Origin: Stygiobacter sp.
Lineage (GTDB): Bacteria > Pseudomonadota > Alphaproteobacteria > Rhodospirillales > Magnetospirillaceae
Length of the DNA stretch: 64,000 nt
Direction of reading: 5' to 3'
Assembly: GCA_006218045.1 (NCBI GenBank)
Contig: VBWB01000011.1
Coordinates: 1-64,000, forward strand
Shown: in pieces, positions 9,251-18,554 of the stretch
Position numbering within the stretch: position 1 is the stretch's first letter
Layout: each line of letters opens with the position of its first letter
The notes under the pieces: generated by a model
Databases searched by the model: none
Seen by the model: the letters and a program-made list of their open reading frames with translations, nothing else
What the model was told of the DNA's origin: nothing
Position numbers and translations under genes: made by a program

Positions 9251-9979
9251 ATGAACGTGCAGCTTGGAAGCCTGTTGAAGGACTGCCTCAGTTGCCCGCG
9301 GATCACTGATTCGCCGTGGTGCAACCTTGATGCGGAGACGACCGCGTATTTGAGCGCCGCCAAGGTGTGTCGCCCCTACATCCCCGGACAGGCGCTCTAT
9401 CGTCACGGCGACTCCTGCCATGGTCTATTCTGCGTGTTGACCGGAACTGTCGTCGTTCGTCGCTCCAATGCCGACGGTGCCTCGGTCATCGTCCGGATCG
9501 CCGGCGCGGGCGACATCCTCGGCTATCGCACTTTCTTTGCCGAGGAAGCCTATCCCGACAGCGCCGAGGCACTGATCGCCGCCACCGTCTGCTTCATCGG
9601 CCGCGAGGCCGTCCAGACCCTGATGGAGGACCATCCCGAGGTCGCACGCCGTTTTCTCCGCCGCATGGCCTGCGATCAGTCGGAGACCCAGGAAAGGCTG
9701 CTGCAGAACGCCGCCTGCAGCGTTCGCGACCGGGTCGTTCGGTTGCTCTATGCCCTGAAATGCCGCTACGGCACGACCCGCCAGGACGGATCGCTGGAAA
9801 TCAGATTGCCGATCGGCCGCAAGGATATTGCCGAGATGATCGGATCCTGCGCCGAAAGCGTGATCAGGGCGATGCGATCGCTTGAAGCCGAGGGATTGGC
9901 CGTATTCAAGGGGCGCCTTGCGGTGATCGCCGACCCGGTCGAACTGTTTTCCCCGCTGGAACAGGAACTGGTCAGGTAG
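9251..9979 (+). CDS. Crp/Fnr-family regulator with N-terminal cysteines
   Basis: A roughly 242-residue Crp/Fnr protein: sensor barrel about 35-125, dimer helix, then HTH with GRKDIAEMIGSCAESVIRAM as the DNA-reading part. Cys12, Cys15 and Cys24 form C-x2-C-x8-C at the N-terminus. This recalls the cluster ligands of FNR, although FNR spacing is C-x2-C-x5-C, so an oxygen- or redox-labile Fe-S cluster is possible but not certain. No strong ribosome site marks the start; ATG 9251 is used and a TTG at 9224 is an alternative. It lies upstream of the anaerobic molybdoenzyme operon and may control it. Related Fnr-type boxes are not obvious before 10529. Confidence 0.82.
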   Translation: MNVQLGSLLKDCLSCPRITDSPWCNLDAETTAYLSAAKVCRPYIPGQALYRHGDSCHGLFCVLTGTVVVRRSNADGASVIVRIAGAGDILGYRTFFAEEAYPDSAEALIAATVCFIGREAVQTLMEDHPEVARRFLRRMACDQSETQERLLQNAACSVRDRVVRLLYALKCRYGTTRQDGSLEIRLPIGRKDIAEMIGSCAESVIRAMRSLEAEGLAVFKGRLAVIADPVELFSPLEQELVR

Positions 9980-9981
9980 GG

Positions 9982-10374
9982 CTATTCCGATGTTGCGGCC
10001 AAGCGGTCGCCGACCCGCCCGCGGCCAAGCTGAATGAGGACTTTCTGGAGGGTCGGCGAACTGAGCGAGACGCCGAGCATCTTCAGGTAGGAACTGAGAC
10101 GCTTGCATCCCCAGGTGGGGTTTGCCCGCGACACGTCGAGGACGAGAGCTTCCACTTCGGCGGAGACGGCGCAGGGACGCCCGCCTTTCGCGGGCTGTGC
10201 CGGTGCGCCTCCATCTGCAAGTTTTCTCTTCCACCGATAAAGTGTAGAGCGCCCGACACCCGCCTGATGGTGGAGTGTCGATACGCCACTTTCACCACAT
10301 CGTTGGATTAATTCCAATTGTTGTTCCGGCGTATATCTACGTCCATTCCATACATTTTTAGGTGATTTTACCAT
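9982..10374 (-). mobile_element. Truncated IS transposase, HTH part (IS481-like)
   Basis: A 130-residue fragment: helix-turn-helix with TLHHQAGVGRSTLYRWKRKL, then a second DNA-binding segment (NPTWGCKRLSSYLKMLGV). This matches the N-terminal half of IS481/IS3-group transposases. The DDE catalytic domain is missing, so it cannot transpose alone. No terminal repeats could be picked out. It is probably the remnant of an insertion between the Fnr-like gene and the molybdoenzyme operon. Confidence 0.75.
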
Positions 10375-10528
10375 TCATCTTCACCATCGATCTATCTGGA
10401 CTGTATCACTCAATATTTAGCCTTGAGATTTGCACCAGTCAACGACGACCTCGTGCTCGTGACATATATCAAGTGCGTCGCTCCGGCCGTCGGTTGCCGG
10501 ACTTATCCGATGATGCAGGAGATTCCTG

Positions 10529-13279
10529 ATGGGTGAAGAACGAAGGGCTGCTCTCAGCAGACGTGGGTTCATTCGCATGGCTGGTCTGGCGACCGGCGGC
10601 ATGGCCATGTCCAGTTCCGCTTTTGCGCTGACGCGGCTTGCTCCGATCGGCGATCCGCTCAAGGGCGAATACCCCTACCGGGGTTGGGAAGACCTCTACC
10701 GCAAGGAATGGACCTGGGATTCCCAGGGCTTCATCACCCATTCCAACGGCTGCGTGGCCGGCTGCGCCTGGAACGTGTACGTCAAGGACGGCATTCCTAT
10801 GCGCGAGGAGCAGGTCGCCAAGTACCCGCAACTGCCGGGCATCCCCGACATGAACCCGCGCGGCTGCCAGAAGGGCGCGGTCTATTGCTCGTGGTCGAAA
10901 CAGGCCGACCATCTCAAGTGGCCGCTGAAGCGCGTCGGTGCCCGCGGTGAGCGCAAGTGGCAGCGAGTCTCGTGGGACGAGGCGCTGACCGATATCGCCG
11001 ACAAGATCATCGACACCACGGTCGAGCGCGGGCCCGGCAACATCGTCGTGTCCAAGCGCCCGTTCGCCGTGCTCAGCAACAACGCCTACACCCGGTTGGC
11101 CAATTTGCTGGGCGCCATCAAACCGGACGTGTCGTCGATGACCGGCGACCTCTATCCCGGCATTCAGACGGTACGTATGCCGGCGCGGACGGTATCGACC
11201 TTCGACGACTGGTTCACCTCCGACCTGATCCTGATGTGGCACAAAAATCCCATCGTGACGCGGATTCCCGATGCTCACTTCCTCACCGAGGCGCGCTACA
11301 ACGGCGCACGGCTGGTCAACATCTCGCCGGACTACAACCCTTCCTCGGTCCACGCCGACCTGTTCGTCCCGGTGGTCACCGGCACCGATTCGCACCTCGC
11401 CGCCGCCATCGTCAACGTGCTGATCGCCGAAAAGCACTACAAGGTGGACTACCTCAAGGAGCAGACCGATCTGCCCTTCCTGGTGCGCACCGACAACGGC
11501 AAGTTCCTACGCGAGACCGACTTCAAGACGGACGGCAACGACCAGGTCTTCTACGTCTGGGACAGCAAGACCGGCAAGGCGGTGCCCGCCCCCGGCAGCA
11601 TGGGGTCCAAGGACAAGACCCTCAAGCTCGGCGACGTCGACCCGGCCCTGGAAGGTACCTTCAAGGCGGACGGCATCCAGGTCACCACCGTCTTCGAGCG
11701 CCTGAAGGCCGAGATCGCCCCCTACACGCCGGAAGCCACCCACAAGACCACCGGCATCCATCCCTCGGTGGTGCGCAAGCTGGCCGGCTGGATCGGTGAA
11801 TGCAAGGCGCTGCGCATCCTCGACGGTTACAACAACCAGAAGCACTTCGACGGCTTCCAGTGCGGCCGCCTGAAGATCCTGATCCTGACCATGATCGGCC
11901 ACCACGGCACCACCGGCTCCATCGACACCACCTATGAAGGCTGGAAGCTGGAAGGCGCCAGCGAAATCGCCAGTTTCAAAGGCAAGCCCGGACGCAGTGT
12001 TTCCATGGTGCTGGCCCAGTGGGTGTGGGGTGAGCAGCACCGGCGCTCCAAGGCATATTACGACGATGAGCAACTGAAGGCGGAACTCGGCTTCGGCATT
12101 GATGACATGGAGGCCCTGCGCAAGGAATCCGAGGCCAAGGGCTGGATGCCCAAGTGGCAGTCCATCAAGGATCCGGTCGTTTACATCAATGCCGGCATCA
12201 ACACCTTCGCCACCTCCAACGGCTACCAGCACCTGGCGGAAAACTTCCTCAAACGTTGCGAACTTTATGTGGTGGTGGATTTCCGCATGAACTCCGGTGC
12301 CATGTATGCCGACTACGTGCTGCCGTGCGCGGAGAACACCGAGAAGCTGGACATTCGCGAGACTTCGGTGACCCGCTTCATCCATGCCTTCGGCCAACCG
12401 GTCAAGCCCATGTTCGAGCGCAAGACCGACTGGCAGATCGGCGTGGCGTTGGCCGCGAAGATTCAGGAACGCGCCAAGGCCCGCAGCATCACCCGGGTGG
12501 ACGATCCCGAGATCAAGAGCGCCATCGACTTCGACACCTTCTACGACGACTTCACCATGAAGGGGACTGTCGCCAGGGACGAGGACGCGCTGCGTTTCGT
12601 CATGGAGAAGTCCAAGGCGCTCGGACCGGGCACCTACGAGGAACTGCTGAAGAACGGCTTCGTCGCCGTCGGTCCCTCCGCCGGCAAGACGAGTCCGGTG
12701 CCCGCCGACAAGCCCTATCGTCCCTTCGTTGTCAACGTCACCGACAAGAAGCCCTATGGCACCCTGACTGGGCGGCTGCAATTCTACGTCGACCACGAGT
12801 GGTTCCAGCGCTTCGGCGCGACGGTGCCGAAGCCGCAATTCGGCGGCGGTGTGGTGGGGCCGAAGAAATATCCCTTCGTCCGCAACACGCCACATACCCG
12901 CTGGGGTGTGCACTCCTTCGCCCGGACCGAGCAGTGGATGCTGCGCCAGCAGCGCGGCACCCCCGACGTCCGCATGAATCCGAAGGCCATGGAGGCCAAA
13001 GGCATCAAGGACGGCGACACGGTGCGGATATTCAACTCGTCGGGTGAGTTCTTCGCCATGGCCAAGGCTTGGCCGGCCCTGCCCGAGAACATGCTGTTCA
13101 GCGAGCATGGCTGGGAGCAGTACCAATACAAGAACATGACCCACTACAACTTCGTCAGCGCCGAACTGATCAACCCGCTGGAGTTGGTCGGCGGCTACGG
13201 TCACATCAAGTACGCGTCGGGCGGTTTCAACCCCAACCGCATCTTCCACGAGACGACCGTCGATGTCGAGAAAGCGTAA
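10529..13279 (+). CDS. Type II DMSO-reductase-family molybdoenzyme, alpha subunit
   Basis: A 916-residue catalytic subunit exported by Tat: residues 1-35 carry the twin-arginine leader [11 protein letters not shown] His/Cys [4Fe-4S] site follows (HSNGCVAGC near 72-80, then RGCQKG), with histidine as first ligand as in NarG, DdhA, SerA, ClrA and EbdA. The segment TGDLYPG is in the region that places the Mo-ligand aspartate of type II enzymes. Length matches periplasmic members. The gene order alpha-beta-chaperone-gamma equals ddhABDC, serABDC and clrABDC. The substrate (dimethyl sulfide, selenate, chlorate, hydrocarbon or other) cannot be decided here. Downstream moaA, moaD-like and tatA genes suggest a self-supporting cofactor and export set. 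Confidence 0.93.
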   Translation: MGEERRAALSRRGFIRMAGLATGGMAMSSSAFALTRLAPIGDPLKGEYPYRGWEDLYRKEWTWDSQGFITHSNGCVAGCAWNVYVKDGIPMREEQVAKYPQLPGIPDMNPRGCQKGAVYCSWSKQADHLKWPLKRVGARGERKWQRVSWDEALTDIADKIIDTTVERGPGNIVVSKRPFAVLSNNAYTRLANLLGAIKPDVSSMTGDLYPGIQTVRMPARTVSTFDDWFTSDLILMWHKNPIVTRIPDAHFLTEARYNGARLVNISPDYNPSSVHADLFVPVVTGTDSHLAAAIVNVLIAEKHYKVDYLKEQTDLPFLVRTDNGKFLRETDFKTDGNDQVFYVWDSKTGKAVPAPGSMGSKDKTLKLGDVDPALEGTFKADGIQVTTVFERLKAEIAPYTPEATHKTTGIHPSVVRKLAGWIGECKALRILDGYNNQKHFDGFQCGRLKILILTMIGHHGTTGSIDTTYEGWKLEGASEIASFKGKPGRSVSMVLAQWVWGEQHRRSKAYYDDEQLKAELGFGIDDMEALRKESEAKGWMPKWQSIKDPVVYINAGINTFATSNGYQHLAENFLKRCELYVVVDFRMNSGAMYADYVLPCAENTEKLDIRETSVTRFIHAFGQPVKPMFERKTDWQIGVALAAKIQERAKARSITRVDDPEIKSAIDFDTFYDDFTMKGTVARDEDALRFVMEKSKALGPGTYEELLKNGFVAVGPSAGKTSPVPADKPYRPFVVNVTDKKPYGTLTGRLQFYVDHEWFQRFGATVPKPQFGGGVVGPKKYPFVRNTPHTRWGVHSFARTEQWMLRQQRGTPDVRMNPKAMEAKGIKDGDTVRIFNSSGEFFAMAKAWPALPENMLFSEHGWEQYQYKNMTHYNFVSAELINPLELVGGYGHIKYASGGFNPNRIFHETTVDVEKA

Positions 13280-13290
13280 GGAAGCAGACC

Positions 13291-14268
13291 ATGAGACAGT
13301 TGGCCTACGTATTCGATCTGAACAAGTGCATCGGCTGCCACACTTGTACCATGGCCTGCAAGCAATTGTGGACCAACCGTGACGGCCGCGAGTACATGTA
13401 CTGGAATAACGTCGAGTCTCGTCCCGGCGCCGGCTACCCCAGGAATTGGGAGCAGAAGGGCGGCGGCTTCGACAAAGACGGCAACCTCCGGACCGACGGC
13501 AAGATCCCTGCGCCGGAGGATTACGGCGCGGTGTGGGAGTATAACTTCCAGGAAGTGCTGATGGAGGGCAAGGGTGATCAGGTCGTTCCCCACCAGAAGC
13601 CGACCTGGGGCCCCAACTGGGACGAGGACGAGGGCAAGGGCGAATACCCGAACAACCATTACTTTTACATGCCGCGTATCTGCAATCACTGCTCCAATCC
13701 CGCCTGCTTGGCCGCCTGCCCGCGCCAAGCGATCTACAAGCGGCCCGAGGACGGGCTGGTGGTGCTCGACCAGGAGCGGTGCCGCGGCTACCAGTACTGT
13801 GTGAAGGCTTGTCCCTACGGCAAGGTGTACTTCAACCTCCAGACCGGCAAGTCGGCGAAGTGCATCGGCTGCTATCCGAGGGTCGAAAAGGGCGAGGCGC
13901 CCGCTTGCGTGAAACAGTGCTCGGGGCGCATCCGCTTCTGGGGCTACCGCGACGACAAGGACGGGCCGATCTACAAGCTGGTCGACAAGTGGAAGGTGGC
14001 GCTGCCGCTGCATGCGGAATACGGCACCGAGCCCAATGTCTTCTACGTGCCGCCGATCAACACCACGCCGCTGATGTTCGAGGACGACGGACGGATCAGT
14101 GACAAGGCCCGCATCCCGCTGGCCGACCTGGAAGCGATGTTCGGCAAGGGCGTCCAGCCGGCGCTGGAAACCCTGGGCCGCGAGATGGACAAGCGCCGTC
14201 AGGCCCAGCCCTCGGAACTGACCGACCTCCTGATCGGCTTCACCAACAAGGACAGGTTCGGGATATGA
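13291..14268 (+). CDS. Type II DMSO-reductase-family Fe-S beta subunit
   Basis: A 325-residue electron-transfer subunit with four cysteine groups: CIGCHTCTMAC, CNHCSNPACLAACP, CRGYQYCVKACP and CIGCYPRVEKGEAPACVKQC. The third group has tyrosine where the second cysteine would be, so it should hold a [3Fe-4S] cluster, as in NarH-, EbdB- and DdhB-type proteins. It has no leader and is probably carried through Tat with the alpha subunit. Start ATG 13291 has AAGGA eight bases before it; the open frame further upstream overlaps the alpha gene and is not used. The stop overlaps the chaperone start (ATGA). It passes electrons between the molybdenum site and the heme b gamma subunit. Confidence 0.94.
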   Translation: MRQLAYVFDLNKCIGCHTCTMACKQLWTNRDGREYMYWNNVESRPGAGYPRNWEQKGGGFDKDGNLRTDGKIPAPEDYGAVWEYNFQEVLMEGKGDQVVPHQKPTWGPNWDEDEGKGEYPNNHYFYMPRICNHCSNPACLAACPRQAIYKRPEDGLVVLDQERCRGYQYCVKACPYGKVYFNLQTGKSAKCIGCYPRVEKGEAPACVKQCSGRIRFWGYRDDKDGPIYKLVDKWKVALPLHAEYGTEPNVFYVPPINTTPLMFEDDGRISDKARIPLADLEAMFGKGVQPALETLGREMDKRRQAQPSELTDLLIGFTNKDRFGI

Positions 14269-14912
14269 CAACGCAACTCGACACATTGGAAGCAATCGGC
14301 ACTACCTACGCGGTGCTGTCCAGAGCCTTCGACTATCCAGACGAGGCGTTGTGGAGCCAGTTGGAGGGCCGTCCGCTCAGCAGTCTGGTCGGCGACGATG
14401 TCGATGACCTGCCGGGGGACTACGTGTTCCCCGTCCGCAGTCAGGACGAACGGAGCGGCACCTATCTGAGCCTGTTCGAGCTCGGTAAGACACCGCTCTA
14501 CGAGGGCAGCTTCCGGCCCCAGGACGGGCGCGACGGCATCCAGGAGGATCTGCTCCGGTTCTACCATTTCTTCGCGGTTCAACTCGGCGACCGGAACCGG
14601 GACTTCCCTGACCACATCGTCACCGAGCTTGAGTTCATGATGCATCTGGTCGGACTGGAGGCGGCGGCGGTGCGGGACGGGCACGACCCCACACCCTTTC
14701 GCTTGGCGCAGAGGGACTTCCTCGACCGTCACGTCCTGGTTTGGGTGGCCGAGATGAAAAAGCGGCAGTTCGGGACGGAGGGGGAGGTCTACGCGACGCT
14801 CGCCTCCTGGCTCGGCGCCTTCACCCACGTGCACCGGGATGTCGTCGATGATGCGCTTGCCGAAACGGGCAATGCCGGCGGCCACCCGATCTCCGACACA
14901 CACCTCGCGTGA
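14265..14912 (+). CDS. TorD/NarJ-type redox enzyme maturation chaperone
   Basis: A 215-residue, mostly helical cytosolic protein of the TorD/DmsD/NarJ family, equivalent to DdhD, SerD and ClrD. Such chaperones bind the Tat leader and core of the alpha subunit until cofactor is inserted. The family pattern is visible in YLSLFELGK near 65-73 and the DHIVTELEFMMHL helix near 118-130. It starts inside the beta stop codon (ATGA), so it is translated in step with it. It is not expected in the final periplasmic complex. Confidence 0.9.
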   Translation: MTTQLDTLEAIGTTYAVLSRAFDYPDEALWSQLEGRPLSSLVGDDVDDLPGDYVFPVRSQDERSGTYLSLFELGKTPLYEGSFRPQDGRDGIQEDLLRFYHFFAVQLGDRNRDFPDHIVTELEFMMHLVGLEAAAVRDGHDPTPFRLAQRDFLDRHVLVWVAEMKKRQFGTEGEVYATLASWLGAFTHVHRDVVDDALAETGNAGGHPISDTHLA

Positions 14913-14922
14913 GGGGGATGAC

Positions 14923-15642
14923 ATGAAGAACACGAGACGTTTCTGCCTTGCTGTGGCGGCGGTCGCGGGCGTATCCCTCGCCGGCCCGGCGTTGGCCGGT
15001 GCTGCGGACGCGGCGCCTGCCGACGGCAATATCGCCGTCGTCCAGGTCAGGAAAGGGAAGCTGGCCGATCCCGCCGGCGCAGCGTGGAAATCGGTGCCGC
15101 AAACCCGCATGGAGGTGACGACGGCATTCGCCGGCCACCCCTCCATCGTCGGCGACGCGACCGCCACCGAAGTCAACGCCCAGGCGGCACGCGCTGGGGA
15201 TGAACTGTTCATTCGCCTGCAATGGAAGGATTCTTCCGAGAACCGCCAACGTGGAATCGGCAAGTTCGCCGACGGTGTGGCGGTCCAGTTCCCGACCGAC
15301 GGCAGCAAGGAGACGCAGCCGTTCATGGGGGGGGAAGGCAAGCGCGTCAACATCTGGCATTGGAGCGCCAGCAAGAATGCAGGCGAGAATCTGGTGGCCA
15401 ACGGCTTCGGCAGCCTGACGCGGCTGCCGGTGCAGGACGTCAAGGCGTCGGGCCATTACGCCAACGGCACCTGGACGGTGGTGTTTCACCGCCCGGTCAA
15501 GCCGCAGGGTGACGACAACGTCCCGCTGGCGAACACCAGCGGCGCGAATATGCCGGTCGCCTTCGCCGTGTGGAACGGTAGCAACACCGAGCGCGACGGC
15601 TTCAAGGCGGTCACCTTGGAGTGGCAGGGCTTGAAGTTCTAA
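14923..15642 (+). CDS. Heme b gamma subunit, type II DMSO-reductase family
   Basis: A 239-residue periplasmic subunit with a Sec-type leader (residues 1-26, cleavage near GPALAGA). The rest is a beta-rich domain like EbdC, DdhC, SerC and ClrC, which bind one heme b and hand electrons to a soluble cytochrome or quinol system. No CxxCH is present, so it is not a cytochrome c. Start ATG 14923 follows GAGGGGG. A strong hairpin just after the stop (15646-15679) closes the four-gene unit. Axial heme ligands cannot be assigned with confidence by eye. Confidence 0.9.
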   Translation: MKNTRRFCLAVAAVAGVSLAGPALAGAADAAPADGNIAVVQVRKGKLADPAGAAWKSVPQTRMEVTTAFAGHPSIVGDATATEVNAQAARAGDELFIRLQWKDSSENRQRGIGKFADGVAVQFPTDGSKETQPFMGGEGKRVNIWHWSASKNAGENLVANGFGSLTRLPVQDVKASGHYANGTWTVVFHRPVKPQGDDNVPLANTSGANMPVAFAVWNGSNTERDGFKAVTLEWQGLKF

Positions 15643-15645
15643 GCC

Positions 15646-15679
15646 GATGACGGGGTGGCCGTCCCGCCACCCCGTCATC
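15646..15679 (+). terminator. Strong hairpin after the molybdoenzyme operon
   Basis: A perfect 14-bp stem (GATGACGGGGTGGC and its complement) with a six-base loop begins three bases past the gamma stop. No U-tract follows, so it may act as an mRNA-stabilising or attenuating structure rather than a full terminator. That would lower moaA expression relative to the enzyme genes. Confidence 0.75.
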
Positions 15680-15710
15680 ATCCCGCCCTTTCTCCCTCCC
15701 AGGTATTCGG

Positions 15711-16682
15711 ATGATCGACCCCTTCGGCCGCCCCATCACCTACCTGCGCCTGTCGGTCACCGATCGCTGCGATCTCCGCTGCACCTATTGCATGGGAGAG
15801 GATGTCAGCTTCCAGCCGAGATCGGAGGTCTTGACGCTGGAAGAACTGGAACGGCTGTGCCGCGCCTTCGTGCGCAAAGGCATCCGCAAGATCCGCATTA
15901 CCGGTGGCGAACCGCTGACACGCCGGAACGTCATGGGCCTGATCGCTAATCTCGGCGGGATGGTGGCCGAGGGCAGCCTCGACGAGTTGACCCTGACCAC
16001 CAACGGCACCCGGTTGGCCAAGCATGCGGCGGGATTGGCGGCAGCCGGGATTCGCCGCGTCAACGTCTCCCTGGATTCGCTCGACGAGGCGACGTTCGCC
16101 GGCATTACCCGCCGTGGCGACGTCGGAACTGTGATCGAGGGACTGATGCAGGCGAAGGCGGCCGGCTTGGCCGTCAAGGTCAATACGGTGGTGCAGAAGG
16201 GCATCAACGATCGCGAAATCGACCGTTTGGTCGCCTGGTGCGGCGGGCACGGTTTCGATCTCTGCCTGATCGAGCTCATGCCCATGGGCGGCGTGGGGGC
16301 CGGATCCGGCGCGTACTTGCCGCTGATGATCGTCCGCCAGCGTCTCGCCCGGAGTTGGACCCTCCTCCCCACCGACCACGCCACCGGTGGGCCGGCCCGC
16401 TATGTCCAGGTGGCGGAAACCGGTCGCCGGATCGGCTTCATCACGCCGATGTCCAATTGCTTCTGCGCCGGCTGCAACCGGATGCGCCTCACTTGCACCG
16501 GGGTCCTGCATACCTGCCTCGACGACTGGCGCGGCTTCGATCTTCGGACACCCCTCCGTAGCGGCGAGGCCGATCATGTGCTGGAGGCGGTAATCGACAC
16601 GGCGGTCACCAACAAGCCGGGAGGACATGACTTCCTAGGGAAAACCGGCTCCGGCCGGTTCATGAACGTCGTTGGGGGATAG
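15711..16682 (+). CDS. moaA: GTP 3',8-cyclase, molybdopterin synthesis
   Basis: A 323-residue radical SAM enzyme that starts molybdopterin synthesis from GTP. Seen: the N-terminal cluster motif CDLRCTYC (C-x3-C-x2-C), ITGGEPLTR for SAM binding, and the C-terminal cluster CAGC...C that holds the second [4Fe-4S] and GTP. The protein ends in Gly-Gly, the tail required for MoaA activity. Its site next to a molybdoenzyme and a moaD-like gene suggests a dedicated second copy raising cofactor supply. moaC, moaE and moeA are absent and must be supplied elsewhere. Confidence 0.95.
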   Translation: MIDPFGRPITYLRLSVTDRCDLRCTYCMGEDVSFQPRSEVLTLEELERLCRAFVRKGIRKIRITGGEPLTRRNVMGLIANLGGMVAEGSLDELTLTTNGTRLAKHAAGLAAAGIRRVNVSLDSLDEATFAGITRRGDVGTVIEGLMQAKAAGLAVKVNTVVQKGINDREIDRLVAWCGGHGFDLCLIELMPMGGVGAGSGAYLPLMIVRQRLARSWTLLPTDHATGGPARYVQVAETGRRIGFITPMSNCFCAGCNRMRLTCTGVLHTCLDDWRGFDLRTPLRSGEADHVLEAVIDTAVTNKPGGHDFLGKTGSGRFMNVVGG

Positions 16683-16877
16683 GACACGTTTCGGATTATT
16701 GAATGGCCGCCGATGTGGAGCGACCGGGTCCCCCCAACCCGGTCCGGGGAGTGTGCGGAAGCCTCCCCACGGTGTCGGCGGCCATGGCGGGCGGCGGATC
16801 CATTGGGATCCGCCGCCTCCGACCCCACCGACAATTGCCCACCTAGCCAGCGCTACCGGCTGGGATAGGAGAAAATC

Positions 16878-17129
16878 GTGAAAGTCCTATACTTCGCATG
16901 GTTGCGCTCGATGATCGGTGTCGGAGAAGAAGTCCTCGACCCGCGTCCGGATGTGCGAACCGTTCAAGAATTGATCGATTGGCTGGCGGGTCGCTCTCCC
17001 GGCCACGTAGCCGCCTTTGCCGACCTCGGGATCGTGTGCGTTGCCGTAAATCAGGACCATGTGAAGCTCGATCACCCGGTCGCCGATGGCGATGAAGTGG
17101 CGTTCTTCCCACCGGTGACCGGCGGCTGA
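16878..17129 (+). CDS. MoaD/ThiS-like sulfur carrier
   Basis: An 83-residue ubiquitin-fold protein ending in the PPVTGG tail, the Gly-Gly that is adenylated and thiocarboxylated. It matches MoaD, the small subunit of molybdopterin synthase. It lies 195 nt after moaA. That gap holds no convincing gene. A MoaE partner is not in the window, so it must work with a chromosomal MoaE or serve another sulfur-transfer reaction. Confidence 0.85.
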   Translation: MKVLYFAWLRSMIGVGEEVLDPRPDVRTVQELIDWLAGRSPGHVAAFADLGIVCVAVNQDHVKLDHPVADGDEVAFFPPVTGG

Positions 17130-17180
17130 TGCCGGAACCTCTGAACGTAAGGAAAGGCTTGTTTTCCAGGAGATCTTGAA

Positions 17181-17393
17181 ATGGTTTCTTTCAGCATCTG
17201 GCATTGGCTGATCGTCTTGTCCATCATCCTGCTTCTCTTCGGAGCGGGAAAAATCCCCCAACTCATGGGCGACGTCGCCAGAGGCGTGAAGTCCTTCAAG
17301 AAGGGGCTGGCCGAAGACGACGCGCAGGATTCTCTTGGCAAGGCTGATGGGCGAGCCATCGACCCGATCACCAGGGTGCCCGACCATGGATAG
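17181..17393 (+). CDS. TatA/E-like twin-arginine translocase subunit
   Basis: A 70-residue protein with one N-terminal membrane helix (residues 4-21), the FGAGKIPQL hinge and an amphipathic helix ([15 protein letters not shown]): the TatA/TatE plan. The Phe-Gly pair at the hinge is the family hallmark. The alpha subunit is a Tat substrate, so a local tatA copy may help export of the complex. tatB and tatC are not nearby. Confidence 0.9.
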   Translation: MVSFSIWHWLIVLSIILLLFGAGKIPQLMGDVARGVKSFKKGLAEDDAQDSLGKADGRAIDPITRVPDHG

Positions 17394-17454
17394 GACTGCA
17401 TCGGGCGGCGGGTTCCTGTGAACCGTCGCCTCCGGCTCCACGATGGGAAATCGG

Positions 17455-17751
17455 TTACCCTCCGCACCCCTCCATGAAGCGGGCCTCGGCCCCCTCCAGG
17501 AGCGCCAATACGTCGGGATAGCCCGTTCCGGTGAGACCGAGATGGACGTCCACCGGCGACAGGATCAGGCCATCGGCCGGGGCGATCAGCCGCCCGTCCA
17601 CCAGCAGGGCGGGCGGTTCAATCTCGCCACCCGTCGGGGGATAGACGATCTCGACCTCTCCGCCGCAACCCTCGGCGATGACCCGGGCATAGCCCATGTA
17701 GAGGGTGCAGCGCCCACCGGGTGGATCCTTGGAAACGACCGTGACCTTCAT
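17455..17751 (-). CDS. Small protein of unknown family, C-terminal Cys-Gly-Gly
   Basis: A 98-residue protein that I cannot place in a family. It has alternating strands and helices that could form a thioredoxin-like fold (MKVTVVSKD opening, PPALLVDGRLI strand). A cysteine lies at residue 15, a GCGG stretch near 28-31, and the chain ends GCGG. The C-terminal Cys-Gly-Gly and the internal cysteines invite a sulfur-carrier or thiol role, but this is only suggestion. Its ATG lies just after the TauE stop with GGGAGG upstream, so it is co-transcribed with the TauE/SafE permease under operator site 4. Confidence 0.7.
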   Translation of the reverse strand: MKVTVVSKDPPGGRCTLYMGYARVIAEGCGGEVEIVYPPTGGEIEPPALLVDGRLIAPADGLILSPVDVHLGLTGTGYPDVLALLEGAEARFMEGCGG

Positions 17752-17754
17752 GAC

Positions 17755-18549
17755 TCATCCTCCCATGGTCTCGCGGAACACGATGTAGCTCGCCACCAGC
17801 ACCAGGAAGGCGGCGAACCCCTTCTTCAAGCCTTCGGCCGACATCCTCGTCGACACTGCCGATCCTAGGAAACTCCCGGCCACGGCGATGCCGGTGAAGG
17901 CAGCCATCAGGGAATAGTCGATGGCGATGGCCCCCATATACCCGGCGAACCCGGCAAAGGACTTGGCCGAGACGATGACTAGCGAGGTTCCCACCGCCTG
18001 CTTCATCGGCAGGCCCGACAACAGCACCAAAGCGGGCACGATCAGGAAGCCGCCGCCGACCCCGACCATGCCGGTGATGAGTCCGACGACGATGCCGTGG
18101 ATGGCGATGTGGCCGACGCGGGAGGCGTCGAAGCACACCATGGTAGCGGCGCCCGAACAGTCCATGCGCACCAGCATGTCGGTCTTCGGCGCCACCGTGC
18201 TGGGGCGGAACATCCGCCACGAGGCGACATACATGATCGCCGCGAACATCAGCAACTGGACCAGTTCCGGCGTCACCACGCCGAGGCGGGCGCCGCCATA
18301 GGTTCCCGCCACGCCGAACAGGCCGAAGATCGCCGCCACGGGGACGTTGATATTGCCGCGCCGCCAGTGGGTGACGGCGGAAATGGCGGCGGTGACGCCG
18401 ACGATCCCCAAGCTCATGGCGATGGCGGGCTTGGTCTCGACTTTCAGCAGGTAGATCAGTGCGGGCAGGGTGATGATCGATCCCCCGCTGCCGAACAGAC
18501 CGAGCATAAGGCCGGTGGCAACACCGGCCGCGATGGCTAACGGCGACAT
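17755..18549 (-). CDS. TauE/SafE-family sulfite/organosulfonate exporter
   Basis: A 264-residue inner-membrane protein with about 7-8 hydrophobic segments and the glycine-rich repeats GLFGSGGSIITLPAL and GMVGVGGGFLIVPAL, one in each half, typical of TauE/SafE (TSUP) carriers. Members export sulfite, sulfoacetate or thiosulfate, or import sulfur compounds. Promoter site 4 (ATTCAA-N8-TTGAAT) lies directly upstream inside a 44-bp palindrome whose right arm includes the ribosome site. With the CGG-tailed protein it forms a two-gene unit. Transport of an oxidised sulfur species is a good working guess. Confidence 0.9.
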   Translation of the reverse strand: MSPLAIAAGVATGLMLGLFGSGGSIITLPALIYLLKVETKPAIAMSLGIVGVTAAISAVTHWRRGNINVPVAAIFGLFGVAGTYGGARLGVVTPELVQLLMFAAIMYVASWRMFRPSTVAPKTDMLVRMDCSGAATMVCFDASRVGHIAIHGIVVGLITGMVGVGGGFLIVPALVLLSGLPMKQAVGTSLVIVSAKSFAGFAGYMGAIAIDYSLMAAFTGIAVAGSFLGSAVSTRMSAEGLKKGFAAFLVLVASYIVFRETMGG

Positions 18550-18554
18550 GGATT

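Noticed and set aside
9982-10374. Complete insertion sequence
   Set aside because: Only the DNA-binding half of a transposase is present; no catalytic domain or terminal repeats were found.
11507-13249. Long antisense ORF (580 codons) opposite the molybdoenzyme alpha gene
   Set aside because: It mirrors codon bias of the real gene in high-GC DNA, has no ribosome site, and its protein shows no domain.
10529-15642. Assignment as perchlorate reductase (pcrABCD)
   Set aside because: The last subunit is a heme b EbdC/DdhC type, not a cytochrome c with CxxCH, and no chlorite dismutase is present. Gene order is ABDC.
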